Made by a program: the position numbers and the translations under genes. The notes below the pieces were generated by a model. The model was not told where the DNA came from. It searched no databases and was given only the letters and a program-made list of their open reading frames with translations. Positions 7,983 through 15,923 of a DNA stretch of 64,000 nt are shown one piece after another (the first letter of the stretch is position 1; each line of letters starts with the position of its first letter). Source of the DNA: Streptomyces sp. M92. GTDB lineage: Bacteria; Actinomycetota; Actinomycetes; Streptomycetales; Streptomycetaceae. The stretch lies in assembly GCF_028473745.1 (NCBI RefSeq), contig NZ_CP101137.1, positions 4,402,001 through 4,466,000 of the forward strand. The letters are read 5' to 3'.

Positions 7983-9826
7983 ACACCGGTGAACTCGTCG
8001 ACCTCGGACAGCAGCTGCGCGTCGACAGCGTACGGACGTCCGCCGCCGCCGGCTCCGGACACCCGACGTCCTCGATGTCCGCCGCGGACCTGATGGCCGT
8101 ACTCCTCGCCAACCACCTCCGCTACGACTTCGAGCGCCCCGCCCACCCCGGCAACGACCGCTTCGTCCTCTCCAAGGGCCACGCGTCGCCCCTCCTCTAC
8201 TCCGCCTACAAGGCGGCCGGCGCCATCGACGACGAGGAGCTGCTCACCTTCCGCAAGCTGGGCAGCCGCCTGGAGGGGCACCCCACCCCGCAGCGGCTGC
8301 CGTGGGTCGAGACGGCCACCGGGTCGCTCGGCCAGGGTCTGCCCGTCGGCGTGGGCATCGCGCTGGCCGGCAAGCGGCTGGACCGCAGTGACTACCGCGT
8401 GTGGGTGCTGTGCGGCGACAGCGAGATGGCGGAGGGCTCGGTGTGGGAGGCCGCGGAGCACGCCGGGTACGAGCAGCTCGACAACCTCACCGTGATCGTC
8501 GACGTCAACCGGCTCGGCCAGCGCGGCCCGACCCGGCACGGCCACGACCTCGACGCGTACGCGCGCCGGTTCAGGGCCTTCGGCTGGCACACCATCGAGA
8601 TCGACGGCCACGACGTGGACGCCGTCGACCGTGCCTACGGCGAGGCACTGTCCACCAAGGGCCAGCCCACGGCCGTCATCGCCCGCACCCTCAAGGGGAA
8701 GGGCGTCGAGGCCGTCGAGGACCGTGAGGGCCAGCACGGCAAGCCGCTCCCGGAGGCCGAGGAGGCGATCGCCGAGCTAGGCGGGGAGCGCGACCTCACG
8801 GTACGGGTCCAGGAGCCGCCCGCCGCCCGCGCGCTGCACTCGGCCGGCACCGGGGAGATCGAACTGCCCCGCTACGACAAGGACGACGAGGTCGCCACCC
8901 GCAACGCCTTCGGCGAGGCGCTCGCCGCGCTCGGCACGGCCCGCGGCGACGTCGTCGCCCTCGACGGCGAGGTCGGCGACTCCACGCGCGCCGAGTTCTT
9001 CGCCAAGGAACACCCCGAGCGGTACTTCGAGTGCTACATCGCCGAGCAGCAGATGGTCGCCACGGCGGTGGGGATGGCGGCGCGCGGCTGGGTGCCGTTC
9101 GCCACCTCCTTCGCCGCCTTCCTGACCCGGGCGTACGACTTCGTGCGCATGGCGTCCGTCAGCGGCTCCGGCATCAACCTCGTCGGTTCCCACGCGGGCG
9201 TCGCGATCGGCCAGGACGGGCCCAGCCAGATGGGCCTGGAGGACATCGCGATGATGCGGGCCATCCACGGCTCCACCGTGCTGTACCCGTGCGACGCCAA
9301 CCAGACCGCCCGGCTCGTCGCCGAGATGGCCGGCCTGGAGGGCATCCGCTACCTGCGCACCTCGCGCGGCGGCAGCAAGGTGATCTACGGCCCCGACGAG
9401 GAGTTCCCCGTCGGCGGCAGCAAGGTCCTGCGCTCCTCCGACCGCGACCGGCTCACCGTCGTCGCGGCCGGTGTCACGGTGCACGAGGCGCTCGCCGCGG
9501 CCGACGCCCTGGGGCAGGACGGCATCCAGGTCCGGGTGATCGACCTCTACTCGGTCAAGCCCGTCGACCGGGCCACCCTGCGCCGGGCCGCCGAGGAGAC
9601 CGGCTGCCTGCTCACCGTGGAGGACCACCGCCGGGAGGGCGGCATCGGGGACGCGGTCCTCGACGCCTTCGCCGACGGGCGGCCCGTGCCCCGCCTGGTC
9701 CGGCTCGCCGTCGAGATGATGCCGGGCTCCGCGAGCCCGGCCGAGGAGCTGCACGCCGCGGGGATCGACGCCGAGTCCATCGAGGCGGCCGGACGGATGC
9801 TGGTGGAGCAGGCGATCGTCCCGTGA
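7979..9826 (+). CDS. tkt: Transketolase (short form)
   Basis: A 615-residue thiamine-diphosphate enzyme that moves two-carbon ketol units between sugar phosphates in the pentose-phosphate pathway. The N-terminal ThDP-binding block has GSGHPTSSMS (about 23-32), then GDSEMAEGSVWEA starting at 146 and VDVNRLGQRG about 25 residues on, which is the metal/pyrophosphate motif. The central pyrimidine domain begins around 305 (TRNAFGEALAALG) with the family glutamate in CYIAEQQMVATAVGMA. The C-terminal domain ends near the stop. It is shorter than the usual 660-700-residue bacterial enzyme and closer to the human-like/archaeal-like short type. It is coupled by ATGA to the flavoprotein upstream and by GTGA to the polymerase gene downstream. 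It may be a second transketolase beside the housekeeping one. Confidence 0.9.
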   Translation: MNTGELVDLGQQLRVDSVRTSAAAGSGHPTSSMSAADLMAVLLANHLRYDFERPAHPGNDRFVLSKGHASPLLYSAYKAAGAIDDEELLTFRKLGSRLEGHPTPQRLPWVETATGSLGQGLPVGVGIALAGKRLDRSDYRVWVLCGDSEMAEGSVWEAAEHAGYEQLDNLTVIVDVNRLGQRGPTRHGHDLDAYARRFRAFGWHTIEIDGHDVDAVDRAYGEALSTKGQPTAVIARTLKGKGVEAVEDREGQHGKPLPEAEEAIAELGGERDLTVRVQEPPAARALHSAGTGEIELPRYDKDDEVATRNAFGEALAALGTARGDVVALDGEVGDSTRAEFFAKEHPERYFECYIAEQQMVATAVGMAARGWVPFATSFAAFLTRAYDFVRMASVSGSGINLVGSHAGVAIGQDGPSQMGLEDIAMMRAIHGSTVLYPCDANQTARLVAEMAGLEGIRYLRTSRGGSKVIYGPDEEFPVGGSKVLRSSDRDRLTVVAAGVTVHEALAAADALGQDGIQVRVIDLYSVKPVDRATLRRAAEETGCLLTVEDHRREGGIGDAVLDAFADGRPVPRLVRLAVEMMPGSASPAEELHAAGIDAESIEAAGRMLVEQAIVP

Positions 9827-10752
9827 GCCGTGACGCCGTACGGTCCGTCCGGGCCGGCCGGCGCACGGTGGAGGTGCATCGGCCGGACAAGGTGCTGTTC
9901 CCGAAGGGGGAGGGCGGCGCCGAGGCGTACACCAAGGCCGACCTCGTCGACTACTACCACTCCGTCGCCCCCTTCATGCTGCCGCACCTGCGGGGCCGCC
10001 CGCTGATGCTGGAACGGCACCCGGACGGTGTGGACGGCCCCCGCTTCATGCAGAAGAACACCCCCGAGCACTACCCGGACTGGATCGGCCGCGTGGAGGT
10101 GGGCAAGGAGGGCGGCACCGTCTGCCACACCGTCTGCGACGACACCGCCACCCTCCTCTACCTCGCCGACCAGGCCGCCCTCACCCTGCACCGCTGGCTG
10201 TCCCGGGCCGGGGACGTGGACCGTCCGGACCGCATGGTCTTCGACCTCGACCCGGCCCGCGACGACTTCCCGGCGGTCCGGGAGGCGGCCGGGCTGCTGG
10301 GCGAACTGCTCGACGAGCTGAAGCTGCCCTCGGCACTGATGACCACCGGGTCACGAGGGCTTCACGTGGTCGTTCCCCTGAGAGGCCATCAGGAGTTCGA
10401 CGAAGTACGGGAGTTCGCCCGGGACGTCGCCGACGTGCTGGCCGCCGACCGGCCCGACCGCCTCACCACCGCCGCCCGGAAGAAGGACCGGGGCGACCGG
10501 CTCTACCTCGACATCCAGCGCAACGCCTACGCGCAGACCGCGGTCGCCCCCCTCACCGTGCGGGCCCTGCCCGGCGCCCCCGTCGCCACCCCGCTCTCCT
10601 GGGACCAGTTGGACGACCCCGGGCTGCACGCCCGCCGCTGGACGATCGCCGACGCCGCCGACCAGGCACGCACCCGGCCCTGGGCCTCGATCGCCGGCCG
10701 CGCCCGGGACCTGGGTCCCGCCCGGCGGCGGCTGGACGCCCTGCGCGGCTGA
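9823..10752 (+). CDS. Stand-alone LigD-type polymerase/primase domain protein (NHEJ)
   Basis: A 309-residue archaeo-eukaryotic-primase-type polymerase domain, as found in bacterial LigD. It extends or fills DNA ends during non-homologous end joining, often with Ku. The metal-binding DLD is visible at residues 141-143 (MVFDLDPAR) and the third acidic residue lies in LYLDIQRNAYAQT. The nucleotide-binding strand SRGLHVVVPL is near 178. No ligase or 3'-phosphoesterase domain is attached, and no Ku gene lies in the window. The GTG start overlaps the transketolase stop, so a far longer in-frame reading through the transketolase gene was discarded. Streptomycetes often carry such separate LigD modules. 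Confidence 0.9.
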   Translation: MSRDAVRSVRAGRRTVEVHRPDKVLFPKGEGGAEAYTKADLVDYYHSVAPFMLPHLRGRPLMLERHPDGVDGPRFMQKNTPEHYPDWIGRVEVGKEGGTVCHTVCDDTATLLYLADQAALTLHRWLSRAGDVDRPDRMVFDLDPARDDFPAVREAAGLLGELLDELKLPSALMTTGSRGLHVVVPLRGHQEFDEVREFARDVADVLAADRPDRLTTAARKKDRGDRLYLDIQRNAYAQTAVAPLTVRALPGAPVATPLSWDQLDDPGLHARRWTIADAADQARTRPWASIAGRARDLGPARRRLDALRG

Positions 10753-10854
10753 GCCCGGTCGCGGGCGGAGCGCGGGAGACGGGGGGCGAGTACAAGCGCG
10801 CACCGGTACAGGTTTGGCGAACACTCTTGCGGCCACACGGAGGGGGAGGTGGCC

Positions 10855-11256
10855 ATGTCGAACACGAACAACAGGTCCGAATCGCAAGGCTCGCAGCGGA
10901 GTTCACAGATCCCACAGAGCTCACGCAAAACACAAAGTCCACAGAAGTCACATGACTCACAGCAGTCACAGCAGTCACAGGAGTCGCGTCGGCCCCGGCC
11001 GATGGAGGTGCTGCGTGAGGCACGCGCCCAACTCGCGGAACTCACCGGCATGACCGCGGAGACCGTGTCGTCCTTCGAGCGGACGGAGGAGGGCTGGTCG
11101 CTGGAGGTCGAGGTGCTCGAGCTCGAGCGCGTGCCCGACACGATGAGCCTGATGGGGAGCTATCAGGTGGAGCTCGACTCCGAGGGACAGCTCACGGGCT
11201 ACCGCCGCGTCCGGCGTTACGAACGCGGACGGGCCGACTCGCGCGGCGGCCGGTAG
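10855..11256 (+). CDS. gvpO: Gas vesicle protein GvpO
   Basis: A 133-residue protein, first gene of the gas-vesicle operon. Residues about 49-133 form the GvpO domain (MEVLREARAQLAELTG then VSSFERTEEGWSLEVEVLELERVPD). In haloarchaea GvpO is needed for vesicle formation. Residues 1-48 are a low-complexity Ser/Gln/Lys/Arg-rich extension encoded by a strikingly lower-GC patch with repeated cacag words. ATG 10855 follows an AGGGGGAGG ribosome-binding site by 5 bases; a GTG six bases upstream is a weaker alternative. It lies 100 bp after the ligD-type gene, so the operon promoter is probably in 10753-10850. Confidence 0.92.
   Translation: MSNTNNRSESQGSQRSSQIPQSSRKTQSPQKSHDSQQSQQSQESRRPRPMEVLREARAQLAELTGMTAETVSSFERTEEGWSLEVEVLELERVPDTMSLMGSYQVELDSEGQLTGYRRVRRYERGRADSRGGR
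10885..10985 (+). repeat. CACAG-rich low-GC simple-sequence patch inside gvpO
   Basis: Over about 100 bp the sequence is dominated by variants of cacag preceded by t or c (tcacag, cccacag, tccacag), including three near-identical tcacag units at 10957-10981. Base composition is clearly lower in G+C than anything nearby. In frame it encodes mainly Ser-Gln, Pro-Gln and Thr-Gln pairs in the GvpO N-terminal extension. Slippage could change its length. Confidence 0.8.
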
Positions 11257-11321
11257 GCCGTCGGACCGCACCCACACAGCCACACGCCCACACCCACAGA
11301 CAAGATGGAGGAGCAGCTGGC

Positions 11322-11759
11322 ATGACTGTCGTACCGGCACAACAGACCGGCGGCGGAGGCGGCAGCAGCGGCCTCTACGACGTGCTTGAGCTTGTTCTGG
11401 ACAGGGGGCTCGTCATCGACGCATTCGTGCGCGTCTCCCTGGTCGGCATCGAGATCCTGAAGATCGACGTCCGCGTCGTCGTCGCCAGCGTCGACACGTA
11501 TCTGCGCTTCGCCGAGGCGTGCAACAGGCTCGACCTGGAGGCCGGGCCCCGCAAGGACCCCGGGCTGCCCGACCTGGTCGGGGAGATGACCGAGTCCGGC
11601 GCCCGCGGCAAGTCCAAGGGGGCGCTGTCCGGCGCCGCCGAGACCATCTCCGACGCGTTCAAGCAGGCCCGTGACGAGGGCGGCTCCGAGCGCGAGACCG
11701 CATCCCGTCCGCGCGCCCGCAAGGCCGCGCCCTCGCGCCGGAAGGAGGAGCAGGAGTGA
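11322..11759 (+). CDS. gvpA: Gas vesicle structural protein GvpA, extended form
   Basis: A 145-residue member of the GvpA/GvpJ shell family with a GGAGGAG ribosome-binding site. Residues 17-71 carry the conserved core: SGLYDVLELVLDRGLVIDAF, then the beta-strand pair VSLVGIEILKIDVRVVVASVDTY. In vesicle-forming bacteria and archaea this core polymerises into the ribs of the gas-permeable shell. Canonical GvpA is about 70-75 residues. This one has a glycine-rich N-terminal leader (9-16) and a 70-residue tail, mostly charged and basic near the end (SRPRARKAAPSRRK). The next gene starts inside its stop codon (GTGA overlap). Confidence 0.93.
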   Translation: MTVVPAQQTGGGGGSSGLYDVLELVLDRGLVIDAFVRVSLVGIEILKIDVRVVVASVDTYLRFAEACNRLDLEAGPRKDPGLPDLVGEMTESGARGKSKGALSGAAETISDAFKQARDEGGSERETASRPRARKAAPSRRKEEQE

Positions 11760-12529
11760 GTACGTACGTCTACGGCATCACCGCCGGCTCGCATCCCTCG
11801 CCGTCCGAGGAGCTGACCGGCGTCGGTGACCCGCCGTGCCGGGTGCGCGTCCTGAAGGCGGGCGAGCTGACCGCCGTGGTCAGCGACGCACCGGAGGGGC
11901 TGCGTCCCAAGCGCCGGGAGCTGCTCGCCCACCAGAACGTGCTCAGCGAGGTGGGTGCGGCCGGCTGCGTGCTGCCCATGCGCTTCGGCAGCGTCGCCCC
12001 GGACGACGACGCGGTCACCGCCGTGCTCGCCGAGCGCGCGGAGCACTACCGGGAGCGCCTCGGGGCGCTGGACGGCCGGGTCGAGTACAACATCAAGGCC
12101 AACCACGTGGAGGAGGCCGTCCTGCACCACGTGATGGCCGAGAACCCGGAGATCCGCGCCCTCGCCGAGTCCAACCGGCAGCAGGGCGGCGGAAGTTACG
12201 AGAACAAGATCCAGCTCGGCGAGATGGTGGCGGCCGCGGTGAAGGACAAGGAGGCGCAGGACGCCACGGCGCTGGAGCGCGCCCTGGAGCCCGCCGCCGA
12301 CGCCGTGAGTACGGGCCCCGAGTCCACCGGCTGGCTGGCCAACGTGTCGTTCCTGGTGAACCGGGAGTCGGCCGAGGAGTTCCTGGCCGCCGTGGAGCGG
12401 GCCCGCGGGGACATGCCGCACCTGGAGGTGCGGGTGAACGGCCCGCTGCCGCCGTACAGCTTCGTCGAGCCCGGCCCCGCCGAGCCCGCGGGTACCGCGG
12501 CCGGCGGAATGGACGCCGGAACGGAGTGA
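11756..12529 (+). CDS. gvpF: Gas vesicle protein GvpF (GvpF/L family)
   Basis: A 257-residue GvpF/GvpL family protein beginning STYVYGITAGSHPSP (GTG start overlapping the gvpA stop). Family landmarks are the N-terminal YVYG strand, ELLAHQNVLSEV, VLPMRFGSVA and the C-terminal ANVSFLVNRESAEEFLAAVE followed by VNGPLPPYSFV. GvpF is a minor shell-associated assembly protein that binds GvpA in other organisms. It is one of two paralogues in this cluster; the other is gvpL at 14960. Confidence 0.93.
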   Translation: MSTYVYGITAGSHPSPSEELTGVGDPPCRVRVLKAGELTAVVSDAPEGLRPKRRELLAHQNVLSEVGAAGCVLPMRFGSVAPDDDAVTAVLAERAEHYRERLGALDGRVEYNIKANHVEEAVLHHVMAENPEIRALAESNRQQGGGSYENKIQLGEMVAAAVKDKEAQDATALERALEPAADAVSTGPESTGWLANVSFLVNRESAEEFLAAVERARGDMPHLEVRVNGPLPPYSFVEPGPAEPAGTAAGGMDAGTE

Positions 12530-12533
12530 GGAC

Positions 12534-12797
12534 ATGGGACTGATCTCGGAGGTCCTGCTGCTGCCGTTCGCCCCGGTGCGCGGCAGCGCCTGGGCCATCA
12601 GACAGGTGCTGAACGAGGCCGAGCGGATCTACTACGACCCCGCCACGGTCCGGGCCGAACTGGCCCGTCTGGAAGAGCAGCTGGGGGCCGGTGAGATCAC
12701 GGAGGAGGAGTTCGACCGGCAGGAGGACGGGCTTCTGGACCGGCTGGAGATCGCTTCGCGCACGAGCGCGGGATTGGGCAACGGTACGGCACCATGA
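12534..12797 (+). CDS. gvpG: Gas vesicle protein GvpG
   Basis: An 87-residue GvpG family protein. The N-terminus MGLISEVLLLPFAPVRGSAW is followed by a helical, acidic region in which LARLEEQLGAGEITEEEFD matches the family hallmark. GvpG is an accessory assembly factor made in small amounts in characterised systems. It starts 4 bp after gvpF, and its stop overlaps the gvpY start as ATGA. Confidence 0.92.
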   Translation: MGLISEVLLLPFAPVRGSAWAIRQVLNEAERIYYDPATVRAELARLEEQLGAGEITEEEFDRQEDGLLDRLEIASRTSAGLGNGTAP

Positions 12798-13474
12798 ACC
12801 GAGTCGGAGTGGGCCTCGCAGTAGGGGCCGGATATCTGCTGGGACGCACGAAGAAGCTGAAGCTCGCGGTCGCCGTGGGCACCATGGTGGCCGGCAAGAA
12901 GCTGAACCTGACCCCGCAGGGCATCGCGGAGCTGGTCAAATCGCAGCTGCAGGACAATCCCCAGTTCAAGGAGATCGGGGACCAGCTGCGCACCGATCTG
13001 CAGGGCGTCGGCAAGGCGGCCTCCGGGGCGCTGGTCGAGCGGCAGCTGGACGCGCTCGCCGACCGCCTGCACGGGCGCACGGCACAGGTCCGCGACCAGC
13101 TCTCGGGCGCGGCCTCGAAGGCACCCGGTGCCGGCTCCGACGACTCCTCCCGCGACTCTGAGGCCTCGGAGGACTCGGAGCCGTATGAGGAGGCCGAGGA
13201 GTACGAGCCCGAGGAGCAGGGGGAGCCCGAGGAGCAGGGGGAGCCCGAGGAGCGGAGCGAACGGGCCCCGAAGAAGGCCCCGCCCCAGGCACGCAAGGCG
13301 GCCAGGAAGGCGCCCGCGAAGAAGGCGGCGGCCGCCAAGGCCCCCGCCAAGAAGGCGGCGGCGAAGCGGGCCCAGCCCGCCAGGAAGACGGCCGGCAAGA
13401 GGACCGCCGGAGCCAGGGGTGCCGCGCGCGGCGCCACCGGCGACCGACAGTCGAAGGGCGGTGGTGAGCGATGA
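12794..13474 (+). CDS. gvpY: Gas vesicle accessory protein GvpY
   Basis: A 226-residue protein placed as streptomycete GvpY by its position between gvpG and gvpZ. Residues 1-35 are Gly/Ala/Val-rich and amphipathic with basic breaks (GRTKKLKL). Residues 36-110 are predicted helical (GIAELVKSQLQDNPQFKEIG). Residues 116-157 are strongly acidic, with repeated GEPEEQ. Residues 158-226 are histone-H1-like, rich in Lys/Ala/Arg/Pro (ARKAPAKKAAAAKAPAKK). The function is unknown. The charge-segregated tail suggests electrostatic binding to shell proteins or nucleic acid (inference). ATGA overlaps occur at both ends. Confidence 0.8.
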   Translation: MNRVGVGLAVGAGYLLGRTKKLKLAVAVGTMVAGKKLNLTPQGIAELVKSQLQDNPQFKEIGDQLRTDLQGVGKAASGALVERQLDALADRLHGRTAQVRDQLSGAASKAPGAGSDDSSRDSEASEDSEPYEEAEEYEPEEQGEPEEQGEPEERSERAPKKAPPQARKAARKAPAKKAAAAKAPAKKAAAKRAQPARKTAGKRTAGARGAARGATGDRQSKGGGER

Positions 13475-14640
13475 CCGACACCCTCGGTTCCGCGGCCTCC
13501 ACGGCAGGCAAGGCCGCGAAGAAGAACCCGCTCGCCGACGTGGCGCGGAGCGAGGCGGCCGACCGCCTCAAGGCGGAGGTGCAGGACTACCTCGCCGCCC
13601 AGGTCACGCGGCTCCTGACCGGCGTCGGTACCAAGCTCGGCGAGACCACCGGCAAGCTGAACGACATCGCCGAGGGCAACAGCCCGGGTTTCGCCAAGCT
13701 CGCCCTCGACGGCGGACGCAAGCTCTCCGAGGGCAAGAGCCCCGTGCGGGCCGCGTTCGAGGTCGGCGCCGGCAAGGTGAAGGACAACGTGGTCGGCGCG
13801 TTCAAGAACCTCGGCGGCGGCAAGGGCGGGAAGAAGGGTGGCGGCGGTCAGAAGCCGACGGTCATCATCGAGTACGTCGACGTCGGCGTACCGCTGCGTA
13901 CGGCCTACGACCAGTGGACCCAGTACCAGGACTTCAGCACCTTCGCCAAGGGCGTCAAGAGCGCGAACCGGGCCGACGACACGTCGTCCGACTGGCAGCT
14001 GAAGGTCTTCTGGTCCAACCGCAGCTGGAAGGCGAAGACGACCGAACAGGTACCCGACGACCGGATCTCCTGGACGTCGGAGGGCGCCAAGGGCACGACC
14101 AAGGGCGTCGTCAGCTTCCACCGGCTCGCGGAGAGCCTCACCAGGGTCGTCCTGGTCATCGAGTACTACCCCCAGGGTCTGTTCGAGAAGACCGGCAACA
14201 TCTGGCGCGCCCAGGGGCGCCGGGCCCGTCTCGACCTCAAGAACTACGTCCGGCACATCACCCTCAAGGGCGAGGCCGACGACGGCTGGCGCGGCGAGAT
14301 CCGCGACGGCGAGGTCGTACGCAGCCACGAGGACGCCCTCGCGGAGGAACAGGAGGGACAGGAGGGACAGGAAGGACAGGAAGGACAGGAAGGACAGGAA
14401 GGACAGGAGGGGCAGGAGCCCGCCGAGACGGGGGAAGAGCCCGGGCCCGAGGGCGAAGACGAGCACGAAGACGAGTACGAAGACGAGGGCGAGTACGAAG
14501 AGGAGCCCGAGGGCGAGTACGAGGAGGAGGACCGGGAAGCCGGGGAGGACGAGTACGCGTCCCGTGGCGAGTACGACGAGTACGACACGTACGACGAGCC
14601 CGACGAGCCCGAGGACGCCGACCGCGGGAGCCGTCGATGA
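13471..14640 (+). CDS. gvpZ: Gas vesicle accessory protein GvpZ, SRPBCC domain with acidic repeat tail
   Basis: A 389-residue protein at the gvpZ position. Residues 1-125 are helical and Ala/Lys/Gly-rich with no recognised domain. Residues 130-265 form an SRPBCC (START/polyketide-cyclase-like) domain (PTVIIEYVDVGVPLRTAYDQW, then WTSEGAKGTTKGVVSFHRL), a fold that binds hydrophobic ligands. Residues 295-315 are seven EGQ tripeptides and 316-389 are Asp/Glu/Tyr-rich. A hydrophobic-ligand or client-binding role in vesicle biogenesis is inference. It is coupled by ATGA overlaps to gvpY and gvpJ. The same tripeptide DNA tract is nearly pure ggacaggaa. Confidence 0.82.
   Translation: MTDTLGSAASTAGKAAKKNPLADVARSEAADRLKAEVQDYLAAQVTRLLTGVGTKLGETTGKLNDIAEGNSPGFAKLALDGGRKLSEGKSPVRAAFEVGAGKVKDNVVGAFKNLGGGKGGKKGGGGQKPTVIIEYVDVGVPLRTAYDQWTQYQDFSTFAKGVKSANRADDTSSDWQLKVFWSNRSWKAKTTEQVPDDRISWTSEGAKGTTKGVVSFHRLAESLTRVVLVIEYYPQGLFEKTGNIWRAQGRRARLDLKNYVRHITLKGEADDGWRGEIRDGEVVRSHEDALAEEQEGQEGQEGQEGQEGQEGQEGQEPAETGEEPGPEGEDEHEDEYEDEGEYEEEPEGEYEEEDREAGEDEYASRGEYDEYDTYDEPDEPEDADRGSRR
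14353..14415 (+). repeat. 9-bp tandem repeat, 7 units, within gvpZ
   Basis: Seven consecutive 9-bp units of the type gaaggacag encode (Glu-Gly-Gln)7. Units differ only at third positions (gag/gaa, gga/ggg). It is a likely slippage-prone tract at the start of the acidic tail. Confidence 0.9.
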
Positions 14641-14963
14641 CCACCCCCAGCCGGTTGCCCGATCCCTACGGCCAGGGACAGAGCGCCAACCTCGCCGACA
14701 TCCTGGAGCGGGTGCTCGACAAGGGAGTCGTGATCGCGGGCGACATCAAGATCAACCTGCTCGACATAGAGCTGCTCACCATCAAGCTGCGGCTCGTCGT
14801 CGCCTCCGTCGACAAGGCCAAGGAGATGGGCATCGACTGGTGGGAGAGCGACCCCGCGCTCTCCTCGCGTGCCCGGCACGACGAGCTGACCCGGGAGAAC
14901 GCCGCGCTGCGCGAACGCCTGCGCGAGCTGGACCCGGGCCGGGTACCGAGGGAGGCCCCGTGA
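14637..14963 (+). CDS. gvpJ: Gas vesicle protein GvpJ (GvpA family)
   Basis: A 108-residue GvpA-family paralogue. Core residues about 17-65 read ANLADILERVLDKGVVIAGD then LLDIELLTIKLRLVVASVDKA. It lacks the glycine leader of GvpA and ends in a coiled-coil-like helix (RHDELTRENAALRERLRELD). GvpJ-type minor shell proteins are thought to act at conical caps or in nucleation. The start overlaps the gvpZ stop (ATGA) and the stop overlaps the gvpL GTG start. Confidence 0.92.
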   Translation: MTTPSRLPDPYGQGQSANLADILERVLDKGVVIAGDIKINLLDIELLTIKLRLVVASVDKAKEMGIDWWESDPALSSRARHDELTRENAALRERLRELDPGRVPREAP

Positions 14964-15739
14964 CCGGACTGCGGTACGTCTACGCCGTCTGCCGCCCCTT
15001 CGACGCGGCTCTCCAGTCCCAGCTGACCGGGGTGGCGGGCGACCCGCCCCGGCTGCTGGCCCACGGCGGGCTGGTCGCCGTCGTCAGCCATGTGCCGGAG
15101 GCCGACTTCAGCGAGGAGTCGCTGCGGGCCCACCTGGAGGACCTGGACTGGCTCGCCGCGACCGCCCGCGCCCACCAGCAGGTCATCGACGCGCTCACCG
15201 TCGTCACCACCCCGCTGCCGCTCCGGCTGGCCACCGTCTTCCGGGACGACAGCGGCGTGCGCGTGATGATGGAGGAGCGGGAAGAGGCTTTCCGGCGCAC
15301 GCTCGGCCGCCTGGAGGGGCGGGTGGAATGGGGCGTCAAGATCTTCGTCGAGGCCGGCTCCGACCAGCCGGCCGAGCGGGCCGAACCCGCCCCGAAGCCC
15401 GCCTCGGGCCGGGACTACCTGCGGCAGCGGCGGCGCCAGACGCGCGCCAGTGAGGACCTGTGGAGCAGGGCCGAGGAGTTCGCGACCCGCCTGCACGAGT
15501 CGCTGGCGGCGCGGGCCGACAACGCCCGCCTGCACGCGCCGCAGAATCCAAGCCTGTCCGGCGCCGCCGGACGGAACGTCCTCAACGCCGCCTATCTGGT
15601 GCGGCGCGAGGCGTCCGAGGAATTCGTGGAAATGGTGGACCGTACCAAGGGCGACGCCCCGGGAATTCGCGTGGAACTCACCGGACCGTGGGCGGCCTAT
15701 TCGTTCGCCGGTGAAGAAGGAACGGGAGAAGGGTCATGA
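14960..15739 (+). CDS. gvpL: Gas vesicle protein GvpL (GvpF/L family)
   Basis: A 259-residue GvpF/L family protein beginning MTGLRYVYAVCRPFDAAL. It shares with gvpF the YVYA/YVYG opening, the middle segment TPLPLRLATVFRDD and the C-terminal NVLNAAYLVRREASEEFVEMV. A central Arg-rich helical insertion (RDYLRQRRRQTRASEDLWSR) distinguishes it from gvpF. It is probably a minor shell or assembly component. It overlaps gvpJ (GTGA) and gvpS (ATGA). Confidence 0.92.
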   Translation: MTGLRYVYAVCRPFDAALQSQLTGVAGDPPRLLAHGGLVAVVSHVPEADFSEESLRAHLEDLDWLAATARAHQQVIDALTVVTTPLPLRLATVFRDDSGVRVMMEEREEAFRRTLGRLEGRVEWGVKIFVEAGSDQPAERAEPAPKPASGRDYLRQRRRQTRASEDLWSRAEEFATRLHESLAARADNARLHAPQNPSLSGAAGRNVLNAAYLVRREASEEFVEMVDRTKGDAPGIRVELTGPWAAYSFAGEEGTGEGS

Positions 15740-15918
15740 CGGTCGTCGAACGCCGTGAGATCGCCCTCGTGGACCTGCTCGACCGGCTGCTGGCCGGCGG
15801 CGTGGTCATCACCGGCGACGTCACGCTGCGCATCGCGGACGTCGACCTGGTCCGCATCGACCTCAACGCGCTGATCAGCTCGGTCAACCGCGATGTCCCG
15901 TCGCCGTTCGGAGACTGA
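15736..15918 (+). CDS. gvpS: Gas vesicle protein GvpS (short GvpA family)
   Basis: A 60-residue GvpA-family protein consisting almost only of the shell core (VDLLDRLLAGGVVITGDVTL then RIADVDLVRIDLNALISSV). It is the third GvpA-type paralogue in the operon, after gvpA and gvpJ, and the most compact. The ATG overlaps the gvpL stop. A nucleation or cap role is inferred from its size and family. Confidence 0.9.
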   Translation: MTVVERREIALVDLLDRLLAGGVVITGDVTLRIADVDLVRIDLNALISSVNRDVPSPFGD

Positions 15919-15923
15919 TCGAC

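Noticed and set aside
9031..9822. Upstream in-frame extension of the LigD-type polymerase inside transketolase
   Set aside because: The extension lies entirely within transketolase in another frame; the GTG at 9823 overlaps its stop and begins the conserved polymerase sequence.
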